A stretch of DNA of 64,000 nt, from the NCBI GenBank assembly GCA_951217055.1, contig OX578285.1, forward strand, positions 53,632,024 through 53,696,023, in the 5' to 3' direction. This stretch comes from Gerris lacustris. Lineage: Eukaryota; Arthropoda; Insecta; Hemiptera; Gerridae. Every line of letters begins with the position of its first letter. The stretch's first letter is position 1. Below the pieces are notes generated by a model. The model saw only the letters and a program-made list of their open reading frames with translations. It searched no databases and was not told the DNA's origin. This document shows positions 1 to 15,537 of the stretch, piece after piece. A program made the translations under genes and the position numbers.

Positions 1-884
1 TATCATTTTGGATTTATAAAATAGTAACTTCACCTGTATCTGAAAAAAGAATTAGTCAAAAAAAGTAATGCCCGGAGAACGTGCACAGAATGAGGTCATT
101 CACGCTTTGTTACTACTATCCAGAAATTTAAAGCATTGTATTTTAACAGTTTTGACAGTGATATGAGAAGCATTGAAGAATGGTTTGTTCTGAATTAGGA
201 TTTATTAAAAGATTGTGTCATTATGGATCCCAAAAACATTTAAGGATCAAGTGATAATGACGTAGCTTGTGTCTTTGTGTAGCATTAATCCTAACGTTGT
301 GTTTCCAATGTTTATCGTGTGCTTTTTCTGTTCTCTATGATCTATTAGCCTAGGGCCTAAGGTATTCTTTTGGTCAAGAATTTTTAAGATATTTGAAAGG
401 GACTTATACCAAATAATATATTAACAAACGTGAAATAGATCGTGTAGATGAAATTGCATTTACAAGGGACGAACTTAAGAAAAAGTAATGATGTGATTTT
501 GGTAATTCCGTTTGAATCATATTTTATTTGAAATTAAATGAAAAGCATTTTTTTTATCATTGAAGCGAGCGTTTTGCAATAAATTATGTATTGAATATTG
601 AGAAAAAAGTTAATCATGATGAGTTGACAGTTAAAGAGGATGGTTGTAGTACCGTCCTGTTCCCTACCTACTCAATTTAAAATATTACAAAATATATCAC
701 TTCACTACACAAAAACTTCTGCTTGTATCAGGTTGAAATTTTACTTGCCTGTTTCAATGGTACTTTAGGCGATGTGTATGACGTTTTGTAAATCGTTACG
801 TTAGAACGTAAGATATCGGTAAAAACGTTATTTTCTCTTTTTTAAGGATTTAGGTCCGCTTTAATAAATTTAGCGATCTTTAAC
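1..884. other. intergenic, no gene seen
   Basis: AT-rich sequence with no convincing coding stretch in six frames. A few runs of about 20-30 codons are open but have no recognisable domain. Nothing else is supported here. Confidence 0.5.
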
Positions 885-1150
885 ACTTCATAGCGGTGTC
901 GGTTTAACTAAAACAAATGTATATACATATCTGATTATCTCATTGAATAGATGAAGTTAGAATCTTTTCCCGTCCTTAAATTTAAATTTTACAATTAAAG
1001 CTTACGTTTACGCGCGCGAACGCTTGGCCAGATAACGATGTCCAACGGACTTCTCCTGGGCATTGGTAAAATGAGCATGTGTATACCAAATTTCAACTAA
1101 GTCGGTCAACTTTTACTCAAGCTATCGTCATCGGTCGATTTCGTGACGGT
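885..1150 (-). repeat. interspersed repeat family A, fragment
   Basis: This stretch is a diverged reverse-complement copy of 56335-56600. Shared blocks include the segment around TGCCCAGGA (near 1055 here, 56410 there), the CGCTCGCGTAAAC-like block near 1010, and the caccgctatgaag block near 890. No coding potential. It is a fragment of a non-autonomous repeat whose fuller copy, with a terminal hairpin and TCTG tract, lies at 56130-56610. Confidence 0.7.
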
Positions 1151-2233
1151 TGATTTTTTGACTTTTTTTTATTTATTACTGGGCTCCAGACGCTGTTAAG
1201 TGCCAAAAGGAACTTCGTTCCAAAAAAACAAAACAAATCGTGTCTTAAGTAGGGTATATGACGCCATAGTTAATACTTCATAATTAATCCTCGACTATTC
1301 AGTATAAAATTAAAACATGGGAGGGGGCCCCCGACTAAATTTTGCCGAGGGCCCAGAAAGCTGCCAGTCCGACACTGTTCCCAGGATTGGGCAAAAAGTA
1401 AATTAAATAAATAAATTAATGTACAAATATTAATTTTAAATTTATCATCCTTAAAGACCTCAGCAGTAAGAAAAATGTAAAATAGTAGTTGTAAAATTGA
1501 AGCCTGTGTAGTGTGTATAGCAGGTTTCCATTGTTCCAACAGCAATAATCTATTTTTGCTCATGCAGATATTTTGAATATACTTACAATAGTTATGTTGC
1601 AAAATGTCAAGTACGAGCTTTCTCTTCCGGTGCAATAAACAAGTGGTTCTTATACCATCAGATTTCCATTATTATTGGATATGTTTATGTTTCACATTTA
1701 GCAAAAGAAGATTATTTTCGAAAATAATGACGAACTGAGATCTTCATGAGGTAATTCAATTGCACACATAAGGTACACACATAATCTTACTTCTTTTACA
1801 AGAAATAATGTTAAAACCTTGCTTTTTAGATTATTTTATTTTAGTTTTTGTTTGGTAAGGTTCATAAAAGCCTTCTTGAGTTTTGTGTAATAATGTATAA
1901 TAATACTATTCAATATATCAAATAAATAAAATAAAATAAATATATCAAATAAATAAATTCTGCACACACCATTTATTGTTAACAAAATATCTCTAACAGA
2001 AAATATATTAAAAAAGACAATAAATTAAAACTTTGAATTTTTAATATTTAAAGGTACATTATTTGTGTAAATGTTTTTAATTAGGAAATGTTAATTTAAC
2101 CGAATAACATATATTTACATAAAGGCGCAAGCAACAATAGATTTCTCGAATAGGGTTCGATCAAGTCAGATAAAATTATGTCTTTAAGAGATCTAATACG
2201 ATTTATAAATTTAAAGGAGAGAATGGTTATCAA
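1151..2233. other. region 3' of the neuropeptide gene
   Basis: Downstream of the minus-strand FMRFamide exon. Holds AT-rich DNA, AAATA-type simple sequence near 1920-1957, and a GC-richer patch at 1318-1385 containing two GGGCCC blocks that could be the end of a DNA transposon, though no partner end was found. The 121-codon open frame at 1270-1635 (minus) crosses this patch and resembles no known protein. Confidence 0.4.
1972..1977 (-). promoter_or_regulatory. candidate polyadenylation signal
   Basis: AATAAA on the minus strand, about 260 bases past the stop codon of the FMRFamide precursor. Several other AATAAA words occur between 1835 and 1960, so the choice is uncertain. No cDNA evidence is available. 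Confidence 0.25.
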
Positions 2234-3409
2234 TCAACCTAGCCGGATAAAGTTTTGCAGGTTGCCTCTCGACCGTTTAGGTTTATGTGGCATCGGAGTG
2301 GGAAGCAAAGAACCCTTAGGAGTACCCAGGACATTAGGAAGAACACTATAAAAGGAAGGCTGGTAATAGAATGGCCATGGTAGATTTAGAGACTTGCATG
2401 AACTGTCTATGCATTGGTTGACGGGGGCCGGTAGGGTATTACTACTGAGGAGGGAATATTTGCAGACGCCGGGTTTTGGGTCGTGTCGTGAGTTGTGTTT
2501 GTCAGAAGTAGAGTGATGAAAATGTTCATTATTTTTGTGAGTGTCACGCTTACTCCTTCCGAACCTGATAAATCCAGTGTCCTGTGTTCTTTGCCTAGAA
2601 TTCCTTAGAATGTCATTTTGATCTCTCAGCACTCTAGTCAAAACAGGTTTATTCGTAGAATCAAAGATCGCTTTGGTGTTCATTTTTTCAAATTTGTTGT
2701 TACCTATTCCAAAACGACTAAATACGTTGTCTCTGGCTCTAATTTGACTTGTGACCGTCGTTTTGTCGCAGTTATCGAATTCCATCTCATCGGGATTTTC
2801 ACTTTTACCAAATCGTATGAAGCTGTCCTGTTTATTTTTTTCATTTCTCACTACCCTTTCCTTGTCTCTTCCAAACCTCATTAAATTTTCCTTTACCCTT
2901 ATATCTCTTGGGAACTCCGGTATTCTGAAAACTGTCAAATCAGTGAGGTCTGAATAGTCTAGGCTCCTCCCGAACCTTATCAAATTGCTTTGCCGCTTAG
3001 TCTTTTCTTCGTTTACTTGGTAGCTTTCTTTGGCTCTGTCACCTCTTCCAAACCTCATGAAGTTATCTTTAGCCTTTCTCAACCGTGTAAAGCCTCCTTG
3101 GTCTAGCTTAACGTCGCCGGAACCCACATTTTCTTCGCTCGGCCTAAAGAATGGCACAAGGTTTTTATCAGCAGGTAAATCGAGGGCTGTTCTACCGAAG
3201 CGAATGAAGTTCTCTTTAAGGCGAACATCCCTAGAAAAGGTGGAAGGGCTGGAACGACCGAAACGCATGAAATTTTTCTCGAGGGGGCTTCGACGCATAA
3301 GAGGATCAACGATAGCGGCGTTCCTGAATCTGCTTCCTGAGTCCCCGTAAACGCTGCAACATTGTTGCTGAATCAAAAGCCAAGCTCCAACCAGCATTGC
3401 CCCAAGCAT
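2234..3409 (-). CDS. FMRFa: FMRFamide-related neuropeptide precursor
   Basis: A 391-residue secreted prohormone. After cleavage at basic residues and C-terminal amidation it would release several FMRFamide-like peptides acting on G-protein-coupled receptors. Residues 1-22 are a hydrophobic signal peptide with likely cleavage near VYG/D. Seven repeats end in RFGR or RFGK: NFMRF (46-50), ENFIRF (66-71), DNFMRF (115-120), QSNLIRF after KR (140-146), ENLMRF (174-179), QDSFIRF (194-200) and TQDTGFIRF (275-283). Residues 227-234 (DNVFSRFG followed by IG) look like a decayed repeat with no cleavage site. The last ten residues, GNLQNFIRLG, end at the stop codon, giving a possible FIRLamide. A spacer at 286-380 has three cysteines (316, 333, 338) and no peptide copies. 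The first ATG follows a splice acceptor by five bases, so the entire coding region appears to sit in one exon, as in the known insect gene. Frame intact throughout. Confidence 0.96.
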   Translation of the reverse strand: MLGAMLVGAWLLIQQQCCSVYGDSGSRFRNAAIVDPLMRRSPLEKNFMRFGRSSPSTFSRDVRLKENFIRFGRTALDLPADKNLVPFFRPSEENVGSGDVKLDQGGFTRLRKAKDNFMRFGRGDRAKESYQVNEEKTKRQSNLIRFGRSLDYSDLTDLTVFRIPEFPRDIRVKENLMRFGRDKERVVRNEKNKQDSFIRFGKSENPDEMEFDNCDKTTVTSQIRARDNVFSRFGIGNNKFEKMNTKAIFDSTNKPVLTRVLRDQNDILRNSRQRTQDTGFIRFGRSKRDTHKNNEHFHHSTSDKHNSRHDPKPGVCKYSLLSSNTLPAPVNQCIDSSCKSLNLPWPFYYQPSFYSVLPNVLGTPKGSLLPTPMPHKPKRSRGNLQNFIRLG

Positions 3410-3414
3410 TTCAC

Positions 3415-3434
3415 CTGCAAAAACAAAAAAAGTA
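3415..3434 (-). other. splice acceptor before the FMRFamide coding exon
   Basis: Read on the minus strand, a pyrimidine-rich run (T7 G T5) leads to GCAG, with the AG at 3416-3415 and GTGAA then ATG following. This supports an upstream, probably non-coding first exon. That exon was not identified. It would lie at higher coordinates. Confidence 0.7.
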
Positions 3435-5810
3435 TAAATGCTTGGAATATTTAAAACCGGTTAAAAACGAGACTGACTAGAGAACACTTGATACAAAACT
3501 CATTTGTGGCACATATTTACATATTAACAAAGAATTATGTAATTAGCAAAACTGATAATTTTCAATACTTATTTAATAAAGTTTTAACCATTTATTTAAA
3601 AGTAGTTAGTTCACGGCAAACGATCCTACACACCAAGAGAAAATTAAATAAAGTCCGCTAAAATATATCTCAGACGCACTCTTCTCAATATGAAATGGCA
3701 ACCACTTAAACAATGATTAATATTTGGTATAATATGCTGTTAAGTATTTATTTAACATTTCCTTATTTATTTTTTATCTTATTATACTTTATATTTTTAT
3801 TTTTATCTGCAGGTCAAAGTCTTTACTGTTATCTTTCTCTATACACATATGACACTCACTCTTAAATAGTGGATCTAATCTCTCTTCCATTTTCCTAGTC
3901 AAATCTCAATCATGCAACATCTGTAGACCATTTTTTTACATCCATCATTAATCCACTATAACATTTTTCACAGGTATGATCAGAATCAACTAAGCAGTGC
4001 TAAGTGAATTCATGGCAGGCAATTTCATTGGATACCATTTTTCTGCACATTAGGAACCAGATCAAACCTTCACCACCATGCTGACCTGTTGCTGACCATA
4101 TGTAGAAAGAAGGACACCACCCACCATCATCATCACTGCTAACAACCACGAGTGTGTGAGCGCGTTTAGACTCTGTCACGTCCACATCGTCCTCTTTTTC
4201 ATAATTTATTTTTTGATTTATCCCAGTTTTTTTAAGAATATAATTTTTAATTTTAGACAATTTTGTTTCTTTTATTTTTCCTAGAGTAAATACATAAACT
4301 TATTGTAAATTATTTTAATATTATTGTTTAATTAATTATTTTCGGTTACGTAATTTTCCTAGGGGCAAGAGGGAGTACCTGGTCTGCCTTCGTACCAGAG
4401 GGAGAGAAGTTGCCGGAATATTGCACGGGGTGAAAATAAGACTGTATAAATTAATAAATGGAAAAGATAATAAGATGAACTTAGGAAGCAAGGAATTAAG
4501 GGTGAGGGTAAGAAAATGGGTAACATAGGGTGACAAAGGTGTGAAGGCATACGGTTGTGATGAACGAAGCACAAGCGTGGGTTGAATGGCGAAGAAAAGC
4601 GGCAGGCGCGGGTGGAGTTTGAGTCCTCGCTTCTAGACAATACCAGAGAGACTACTAGTAGTACTTTGCAATGTACGGAGGCGTAAGGGCTCCAACGCTT
4701 CTTCCTCTCACCGTCGAGCAGCAGACCGTCGGTCCTTATCTTCGGTAAACTTGATAAATTTCTGCCAAACTACATAATACGAACCGGGTCATTATCAGTG
4801 ATTGGTCACCTTTACTAGTGGATAAATATATTATTGAGGTAACTAATTCACCAATTTTTATACTTGCTTTGACGTGTTAACGTCTCAAAATTATGGACGC
4901 TTTGGAGTCCCACTAAGGCAGACTACGTGGTACTTCAATCGCGTATGCCTATGGTAGAAATCAATAGGACTCCTCAAAAAATGTTTTTTTTTATAAACGC
5001 AATAATGTAATGTAAAATGTAAATATGACAATAACGTGCTGTCAATCACGTACTTTTCAGATATTATTAAAACTTCTCAATTTTCGTTTACTGATTATTA
5101 TCTTCGTGCTTAGTTTTTATCACATTCCATAATTCACACAGATAATAATTCAGCGACAACAGAAAATGTTTTATAGACATTTTCTTACTTTCCACGTGAA
5201 AGAAAATCTTAAAAGAAAAAAAAGTACTGGTTATTTTTAACTGAGGCGAAACTCTTTCATTTTCTTCCAACAGTAAGAAATGAAAATGTATTGAGGAATA
5301 GACCAAACAAAGCTTATAAACACTTAAAAGATTTGTCGACCCGATTCCTTTTTAATTAATATTTGGCAATTTATCAATGTGGCCTTAGCAGTCCCAGATT
5401 GCCATTTTAAATAATTTCATTTCAATCGGTAAAGGCAACCTTACGGACCAATATTATAGTCCCGAATTTTCCTAGGAGATATTATGCTTTTTCTACATTA
5501 TTAATGAATCGGTCTCTGAAGTCAATTTTTCTCAAAAAGCGTAACGAATTTTATTCAAGTGGGAAAAATTATTCAGCTACAATTTAACGCCTAAACCAAA
5601 ATATATGAATTATAATTTAACTGATTTTATATTATTTGTATAATTTACAAATATATATACACCAAAATATTTATGGTTGGTGAGAGTTGGCAATATGTTT
5701 TCAATAAATATAAAAAACATAGTTTTCAATTTTATTTATCAAGGTTTTGTTATCCTAATACTCCGCGCCCAAATCTGAACCGGGCAACCTAATGGCCTTT
5801 TTTTTGTTTT
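3435..5810. other. putative intron or upstream region of FMRFamide gene
   Basis: No supported gene. Open frames of 72-93 codons at 4000-4260, 4336-4640 and 5088-5306 (minus) are low-complexity or unremarkable and resemble nothing I know. The first exon and promoter of the neuropeptide gene could be here or further up, but no convincing donor or promoter was picked out. Confidence 0.4.
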
Positions 5811-5836
5811 GTTACATATGCTCATGCATATGTAAC
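5811..5836. repeat. perfect short hairpin, 11 bp arms
   Basis: GTTACATATGC (5811-5821), loop TCAT, GCATATGTAAC (5826-5836). It sits about 30 bases before the left end of the mariner-type MITE. Confidence 0.8.
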
Positions 5837-5867
5837 AGAATTTGACAGTTTACGATAGATTAATATA

Positions 5868-6909
5868 CGGGGTGGTCCAAAAGTCTCCCCCCCCCCCTCT
5901 TAACTTTTGAACGGTTTGAGATAAATTAATGAAACTTGGGGGATCTCTACCATGCAAAGAGAAGTTTGTTTTCATGCAATCACCCACTAGGGGCAACCAC
6001 CCACTTTGCCCCCAGGCCACCCAACTTCAAAATTTCAAATTGAAGCGTATATTTTTGATAGCATATTTGGATTCTACGGTAAAAAATAATAAACTTTTAC
6101 TTGAAACTATTTTTTCTATCTCCAATATTTTGCCCCCTACAGGGGGTCAAAGATAGCAAAATAACCCTTCCGAAATAGTAAAAAAATAACACTTAAATCG
6201 TTATAAAATCTAAACGGTTTGAAATAAAGTCATGGAACTTGGGAGATCTGTACCATGTAAAGGGAAGTGTTTAATCATCCACTCGCATACTAGGGGCAAC
6301 CTCCATTTTGCCTCCAGGCGCTGAAATCTACGATTTGTATACCTTTGCCTCCCTAAAATATTAGAGGTAGAAAAAAAAGTTTGAAGTAAAATATTTTTAT
6401 TTTTTGCCGTAAATCTAAATCTGCTATCAAAAATATACATTCTAGGACAAAATTTTGAAGTTAGGTGGTCTGGGGGCAAAATGGGAGGTTGTCCCTACAG
6501 CGCGGTGGCATGAAAACAAACTTCCCTTTACATGGTACGGATCCCCTAAGTTTCATTAATTTATCTCTAACCGTTTAGATTTTACAACGTATTATTGGTA
6601 GGGTAATTTTGCTATCTTTGCCCACCTATAGGGGGCAAAATATTGGGAATAGAAAAAAAAGTTACAAGTAAAAGTTTATTATTTTTCACTGTAGAATCCA
6701 AATATGCTATCAAAAATATACACTCCAATTTGAAATTTTAAAGTTGGGTGGCCTGGGGGCAAACTGGGTGGTTGCCCCTAGTGGGTAATTGCATGAAAAC
6801 AAACTTCCCTTTGCATGGTAGAGATCCCCCAAGTTTCATTAATTTATCTCAAACCGTTCAAAAGTTAAGAGGGGGGGGGGGGGGGGGGGGAGACTTTTGG
6901 ACCACCCTG
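5868..6909. mobile_element. palindromic mariner-type MITE with TA duplication
   Basis: A 1042 bp element. The left end reads CGGGGTGGTCCAAAAGTCT and the right end, reversed, CAGGGTGGTCCAAAAGTCT, each beside a TA (5866-5867 and 6910-6911). The TA target and terminal sequence fit the Tc1/mariner group. The whole element is one long inverted repeat centred near 6388. Each arm itself contains two diverged direct copies of a unit with 'cattaatttatctc', 'catggtag' and 'gggcaac' blocks (for example near 5920 and 6225). The ends carry an 11 bp C run (5887-5897) and a 20 bp G run (6871-6890). No transposase is coded, so it is non-autonomous. Confidence 0.9.
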
Positions 6910-6911
6910 TA

Positions 6912-11445
<4,534 letters not shown>

Positions 11446-11817
11446 AGATTGGTCAACTTTATATTATATGTCGTGTACATTACAACAACAAAAACTAGTT
11501 TACCATACGGAGTATTGAACAAGTATACATTGGTGTATATGTACTGTAATACTACAGTTTGTTTCGAATCATATTTGCTAACCAATTTTCAGAAAATCAT
11601 TCTGATCAACTCACTTATTTTGTAAGTAAAGGATACAGCAAGATTCAATTGATGTTGAAATAATAATAATTTTTAACATTGTAAATTTAATCAAATAAAT
11701 CATCCAGCTCGAGCAATGTTAGGTATGATGTGTCGGACAGGCAATCAGATTCATTTGCCTTATGTTATAGTTACGTCAATGTTATTGTTTACTAAATATT
11801 ATGTCAAAGTCAAAATA

Positions 11818-11823
<6 letters not shown>

Positions 11824-11885
<62 letters not shown>
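11824..11885. repeat. (TA)n microsatellite
   Basis: About 60 bp of TA dinucleotides, 380 bp after the previous tract. Confidence 0.97.
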
Positions 11886-11890
<5 letters not shown>

Positions 11891-14460
11891 ATTTGTTGTA
11901 TTTGGTGTTGGACAACAGTCTTGTAATACATGTATTACATATTATATTATATAACATACCTAGAAATTGTGTCAGTGATTAAATGTTTATGTGTGTGTGT
12001 ACATTTTGTGTGGTATATAAAATACCTACTTATCGATGTATTTATACATACTCTAATTTCAGTGTTGCTTTGACCAATTAATATTATAAAAGTATTATCT
12101 ATTAAACATAGCTTAGATATGTTGATGTTGATTAATTTGAAATTGAGTTGTTAGAAACGTAAATGTATTAAGTACATATTACTAATAGAGCCAGTGATTA
12201 TTTTCAAATGCTCACAACTTGTTATTGGAAGTGGTTTAGGCTCATTTCTTAAAATTAACAATTTTCCGTTTTATGTTTTTTTGCAATTGTAACAGAACTA
12301 TTTTGTCTACGGGCTTCGTTTTGTGCTTGTATAAAAGCCAATTAAATGTACTTCAACTTCATTTCCTGCAATTTTTCTCGTAGTTAGAGCTTCTATGCCG
12401 ATATCTGATATTCGACCTGAAACGAGAACGAAACTTAAAATTTTTATTATTTCTAAAAAAAAACTTTATTTTTGACGTGCCATATCTCGGAAAGTATTAT
12501 ATGTGCAGAGCTGCAGTTGAGCTTATTCTCCTGCAAATTTACTTTACTTTAGAATATAATATACCGACTAATATCGAAAAAAAACGTAGTTAACGAGTTA
12601 CGAAGGTTTTTTTTTTATCACCCCTAGGTGATAAAAAAAACCCTCACCAAGACCTAAAAAACCTCACTAGACCTATCTAGTTCACTGATAAGACGGTGGA
12701 GTTGCCTTTCCTCACAACCAGTAAAATTGGATATTTGTCTTTCTTTTAAAATGTTATACTTATCTTTTCAAGAAGCGTTTTCCAAAATGTCGATGACGTT
12801 TGCAAGTACCTCCGCGCCAACAGCGGATACAACAGTATAAACTTTTGTTTCGTATTCGGTAATGCTAGAATTCCGGAACTGTGCCTCAATCTGGTGAAAC
12901 CATATCTTAGGGTTATTACGCAAAAAGGGCGAAGGATTACCAGCTACTCAATTTATCTGCGAGGATGTAGTTCTTGGAGTTGCGCCTTCTGTCGTTTTAA
13001 ATGCTCTGAACTCGGGGTCACCAGTTTTGCTACACGCTTGCTTTATATTGTTTTATTTATTTTTTTAATATTTGTTTTCACTCAGAGCCAACCTCTAGAC
13101 GGATATAGCCAATCTGACCAGTAAAATATAAATTTTAGTCCTTTAAATTAAAGGTATTATGAAATGGAATTGGATTAATAGGAGATAACTTAGTGCGTTG
13201 GCTTCGGGTTGACTCATAATGGATAATTTTCGGTTTTACTGTGTAATTCTTGTCACGAAAAGATTGTAGTCCGAAGTTTCACGCTTCCTCTACTGGAAGC
13301 ACATTCAGGGGTGTGCTTTATCGTGATGTTAAGCAACAGCATCTTGTTCAGTATATATTGTGGTGTCGGAAAACCAAGTTATTCAACTATGGGAAATAAT
13401 TTAATTGTTTTAGTGGTTTTTCTGATATTGAATGGATGTCTAAAGAAGAATTTCGAATAAAGCAAGGAAGAATTATCGTGACAACGCAGAGAAAATTCAA
13501 TAACCGATTCAGTTGGAGTGACGTCTCTGATTAGATCACGTATTCTTTCCTTTCCTTTGCCATTGTTTTCGTTAATTCCTTTTATTTGCTCCGATTCTTA
13601 GTGAAATTTTTATCCTAAGGTACCAGTATCTTTGCCCACCTACTTTTCATCGCATTATATCATAATTACAATAATACGAAATTACATAATAATATAGTTG
13701 TAACTATTAATATAATTCGTAATCTTTCGTGACTGTTATAATAATAAAAAGTTGTATTTCATCTGGCGGAACACCGCCACCTTTATTTTTTCGCTTAAAC
13801 TATTTATACAATTTCAATTCTTCTACTGTTGGAATTATAATAAGGTATTTAAAATATCAAGCCCGGAGTAATCTCTTGTATATCCATATAATGATTCCCC
13901 CTATGGATCATCGTAAATCACGGCTGGTAGGACACTCATTGGCCACATCTTTTCTTAGCTTCTATTAATAAGATGTGAATAGATTGCTTTTTATGTAAAA
14001 TGTTTTCCATCAGATTTTGATCTCGACTAACTTTATTACTTCCTGCTATATTCGGTTTTCTATGTAAAGTGATTTCTTAAATATTCCCCGCTGCTGATTA
14101 CCTCCTTCCGGCCACCTGGATCCCTCTGGTTTTGTCTTTTAAATGTTAGTTAAATTCAATATTTTTACTGCCCTCTTTTGCTTCATCTTGTCCTTTCTCC
14201 TTTTCTTTCTACTTAGAAATCTTTATCTGACATTGTCCGAGGTAAAATCTAACTTTCTATCATTTCACCTTTAAATCTTAAGAACTGTAACATTAATCAA
14301 CATCCTTATCTATTTTTTAAATTTCTTTATGATTTAATCATACTCAAATTTCCACCTTTTACCTTTAACTATTTTTACTTATCGCCATATTATTTTATTT
14401 TTATTATTATTATTTTTTAAATGTTTTTTTGTGAACTTTTTTTTTTGTATTGCTTGGAAT
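11886..14460. other. non-coding, no gene seen
   Basis: AT-rich. The frames at 12894-13124 and 13729-13968 show no domain. The only structure noted is the hairpin at 12609-12640. Confidence 0.45.
12609..12640. repeat. perfect hairpin, 14 bp arms
   Basis: TTTTTTTTATCACC (12609-12622), loop CCTA, GGTGATAAAAAAAA (12627-12640). Confidence 0.85.
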
Positions 14461-14461
14461 T

Positions 14462-14690
14462 TCAGATAGAGCTAAATTCTGATTTGGAGGAAAGAAGATG
14501 ATTAGGTATAGAAGGTTTGGGTAATATTACTATGGTAGCGAATTTCCACTGCGTTGGGAAGTGTGTAGTTCTTAGGGCGGAATTAAAGAGATGCGGGTGA
14601 GGAAAAGGATGCCCTTTTCCAGGAAGGTGTTTCAGGATTTGAGATGTGATTGGGTCGTAGCCAGGAGATTTTCTTAATTGAAGTTGTTTG
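14462..14690 (-). pseudogene. LINE reverse transcriptase fragment (Jockey-like)
   Basis: The minus-strand frame contains KSPGYDPITSQILKHLP, then a FPTQWKFATIVILPKP stretch. These match the fingers region of non-LTR retrotransposon reverse transcriptases, where the K-PG-D-I block precedes the W-A-I-PKP block. The catalytic YADD region is absent, so this is a short 5'- and 3'-truncated piece. The same open frame continues upstream into polymerase-B-like sequence, so the frame is a junction of two unrelated elements. Confidence 0.8.
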
Positions 14691-14890
14691 ATAGTGAAAT
14701 AATTTTCCCAAACTTGACGGCATGAATCTATAGCTATCGTTAAAACAAATGGTACTTTGCCTACATCCTCGCTAAATGAAACATACATTTAAGAATTATT
14801 TGGAATCACATCAAATCTTTCATTGTTACAACCAAGCTGCTTAACAATTAAGTGTGAATCATAACCTGACAGATTGTGTACAGATACTGA
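14690..14890 (-). pseudogene. family B DNA polymerase fragment (Polinton/adinto-like)
   Basis: On the minus strand a short stretch contains a HNLSGYDSH motif followed by a VIPNN block and, after one stop, a YVSFS block and an IDS. This series is typical of protein-primed family B DNA polymerases of Polinton/Maverick and adintovirus-like elements. Only about 65 residues remain. It abuts the LINE fragment at 14462-14690 and lies close to other virus-like remnants on the same strand (16695-18596). Classification rests on motif recognition only. Confidence 0.55.
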
Positions 14891-15070
14891 TATATAGTTG
14901 GGGTTTTACACTTCAGATTACAACCATTATGAAGTACCTGACAAATTTCCCAGAGGTCATGATCTAAAGTTTTCCAGGCTTCTTCACTAAATGGACACAG
15001 CTCGCAAATATTTGTCTCTCCACAATAACTCTATGCAATAGGCTACGCAATTTGTGAGAGAAACCAAGGG

Positions 15071-15537
15071 ATGTGCCACGCAAGCGTGACACATAGGAAC
15101 TGTTCCAACATTAGACATTACGTCATTAAGATGTTGGCTCGGCATTACGCCATGTCCTGCATCGTTTCGTCGCGTCCGACTCATCAGGGGCCCGACGATG
15201 CCCACCCAACTCTGGAGCTATACCAGATCAAGAAGATCAGATATAGGGCTTATCAAAGACGAGCGTGCTCTCATACCGCCATACTTGCTTGGCTGGCAAA
15301 ACACAACAGCAATTTAATACCGTGTTTGCACACTGCAATAGGCTACACAATTTGTGAGAGACACCAAGGGATGTGCCACGCACATCCCTTGGTGTCTCTC
15401 ACCTGGGCATCGTCGGGCCCTTGATGAGTCGGACGCGACGAAACGATGCAGGACATGGCGTAATGCCGAGCCTACATCTTAATGACGTAATGTCTAATGT
15501 TGAAACAGTTCCTATGTGTCACGCTTGCGTGGCACAT
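15071..15537. mobile_element. fold-back element with 134 bp inverted arms
   Basis: Arms 15071-15204 and 15404-15537 are nearly identical inverted copies, rich in GC relative to the surroundings. A second unit at 15034-15080 is repeated in direct orientation at 15331-15379 (both read GCAATAGGCTAC... then CCAAGGGATGTGCCACGC). The second copy is followed at once by its own inverted copy, making the hairpin at 15354-15402. No transposase. The open frames here (14987-15205, 15071-15424, 15373-15669) are by-products of the arms. Confidence 0.85.
15354..15402. repeat. perfect hairpin, 22 bp arms
   Basis: Left arm 15354-15375, five-base loop CCACG, right arm 15381-15402, with no mismatch. It lies between the long arms of the fold-back element. 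Confidence 0.95.

Noticed and set aside
1270..1635. 121-codon minus frame and GGGCCC patch
   Set aside because: No recognised domain. The patch resembles a transposon end but no opposite end or duplication was found.
2618..3350. Plus-strand open frames opposite the FMRFamide exon
   Set aside because: Shadows of the strong minus-strand coding region; no domain and no start context.
4000..4260. 86-codon minus frame in the putative intron
   Set aside because: No similarity recognised, ordinary length for chance in this sequence.
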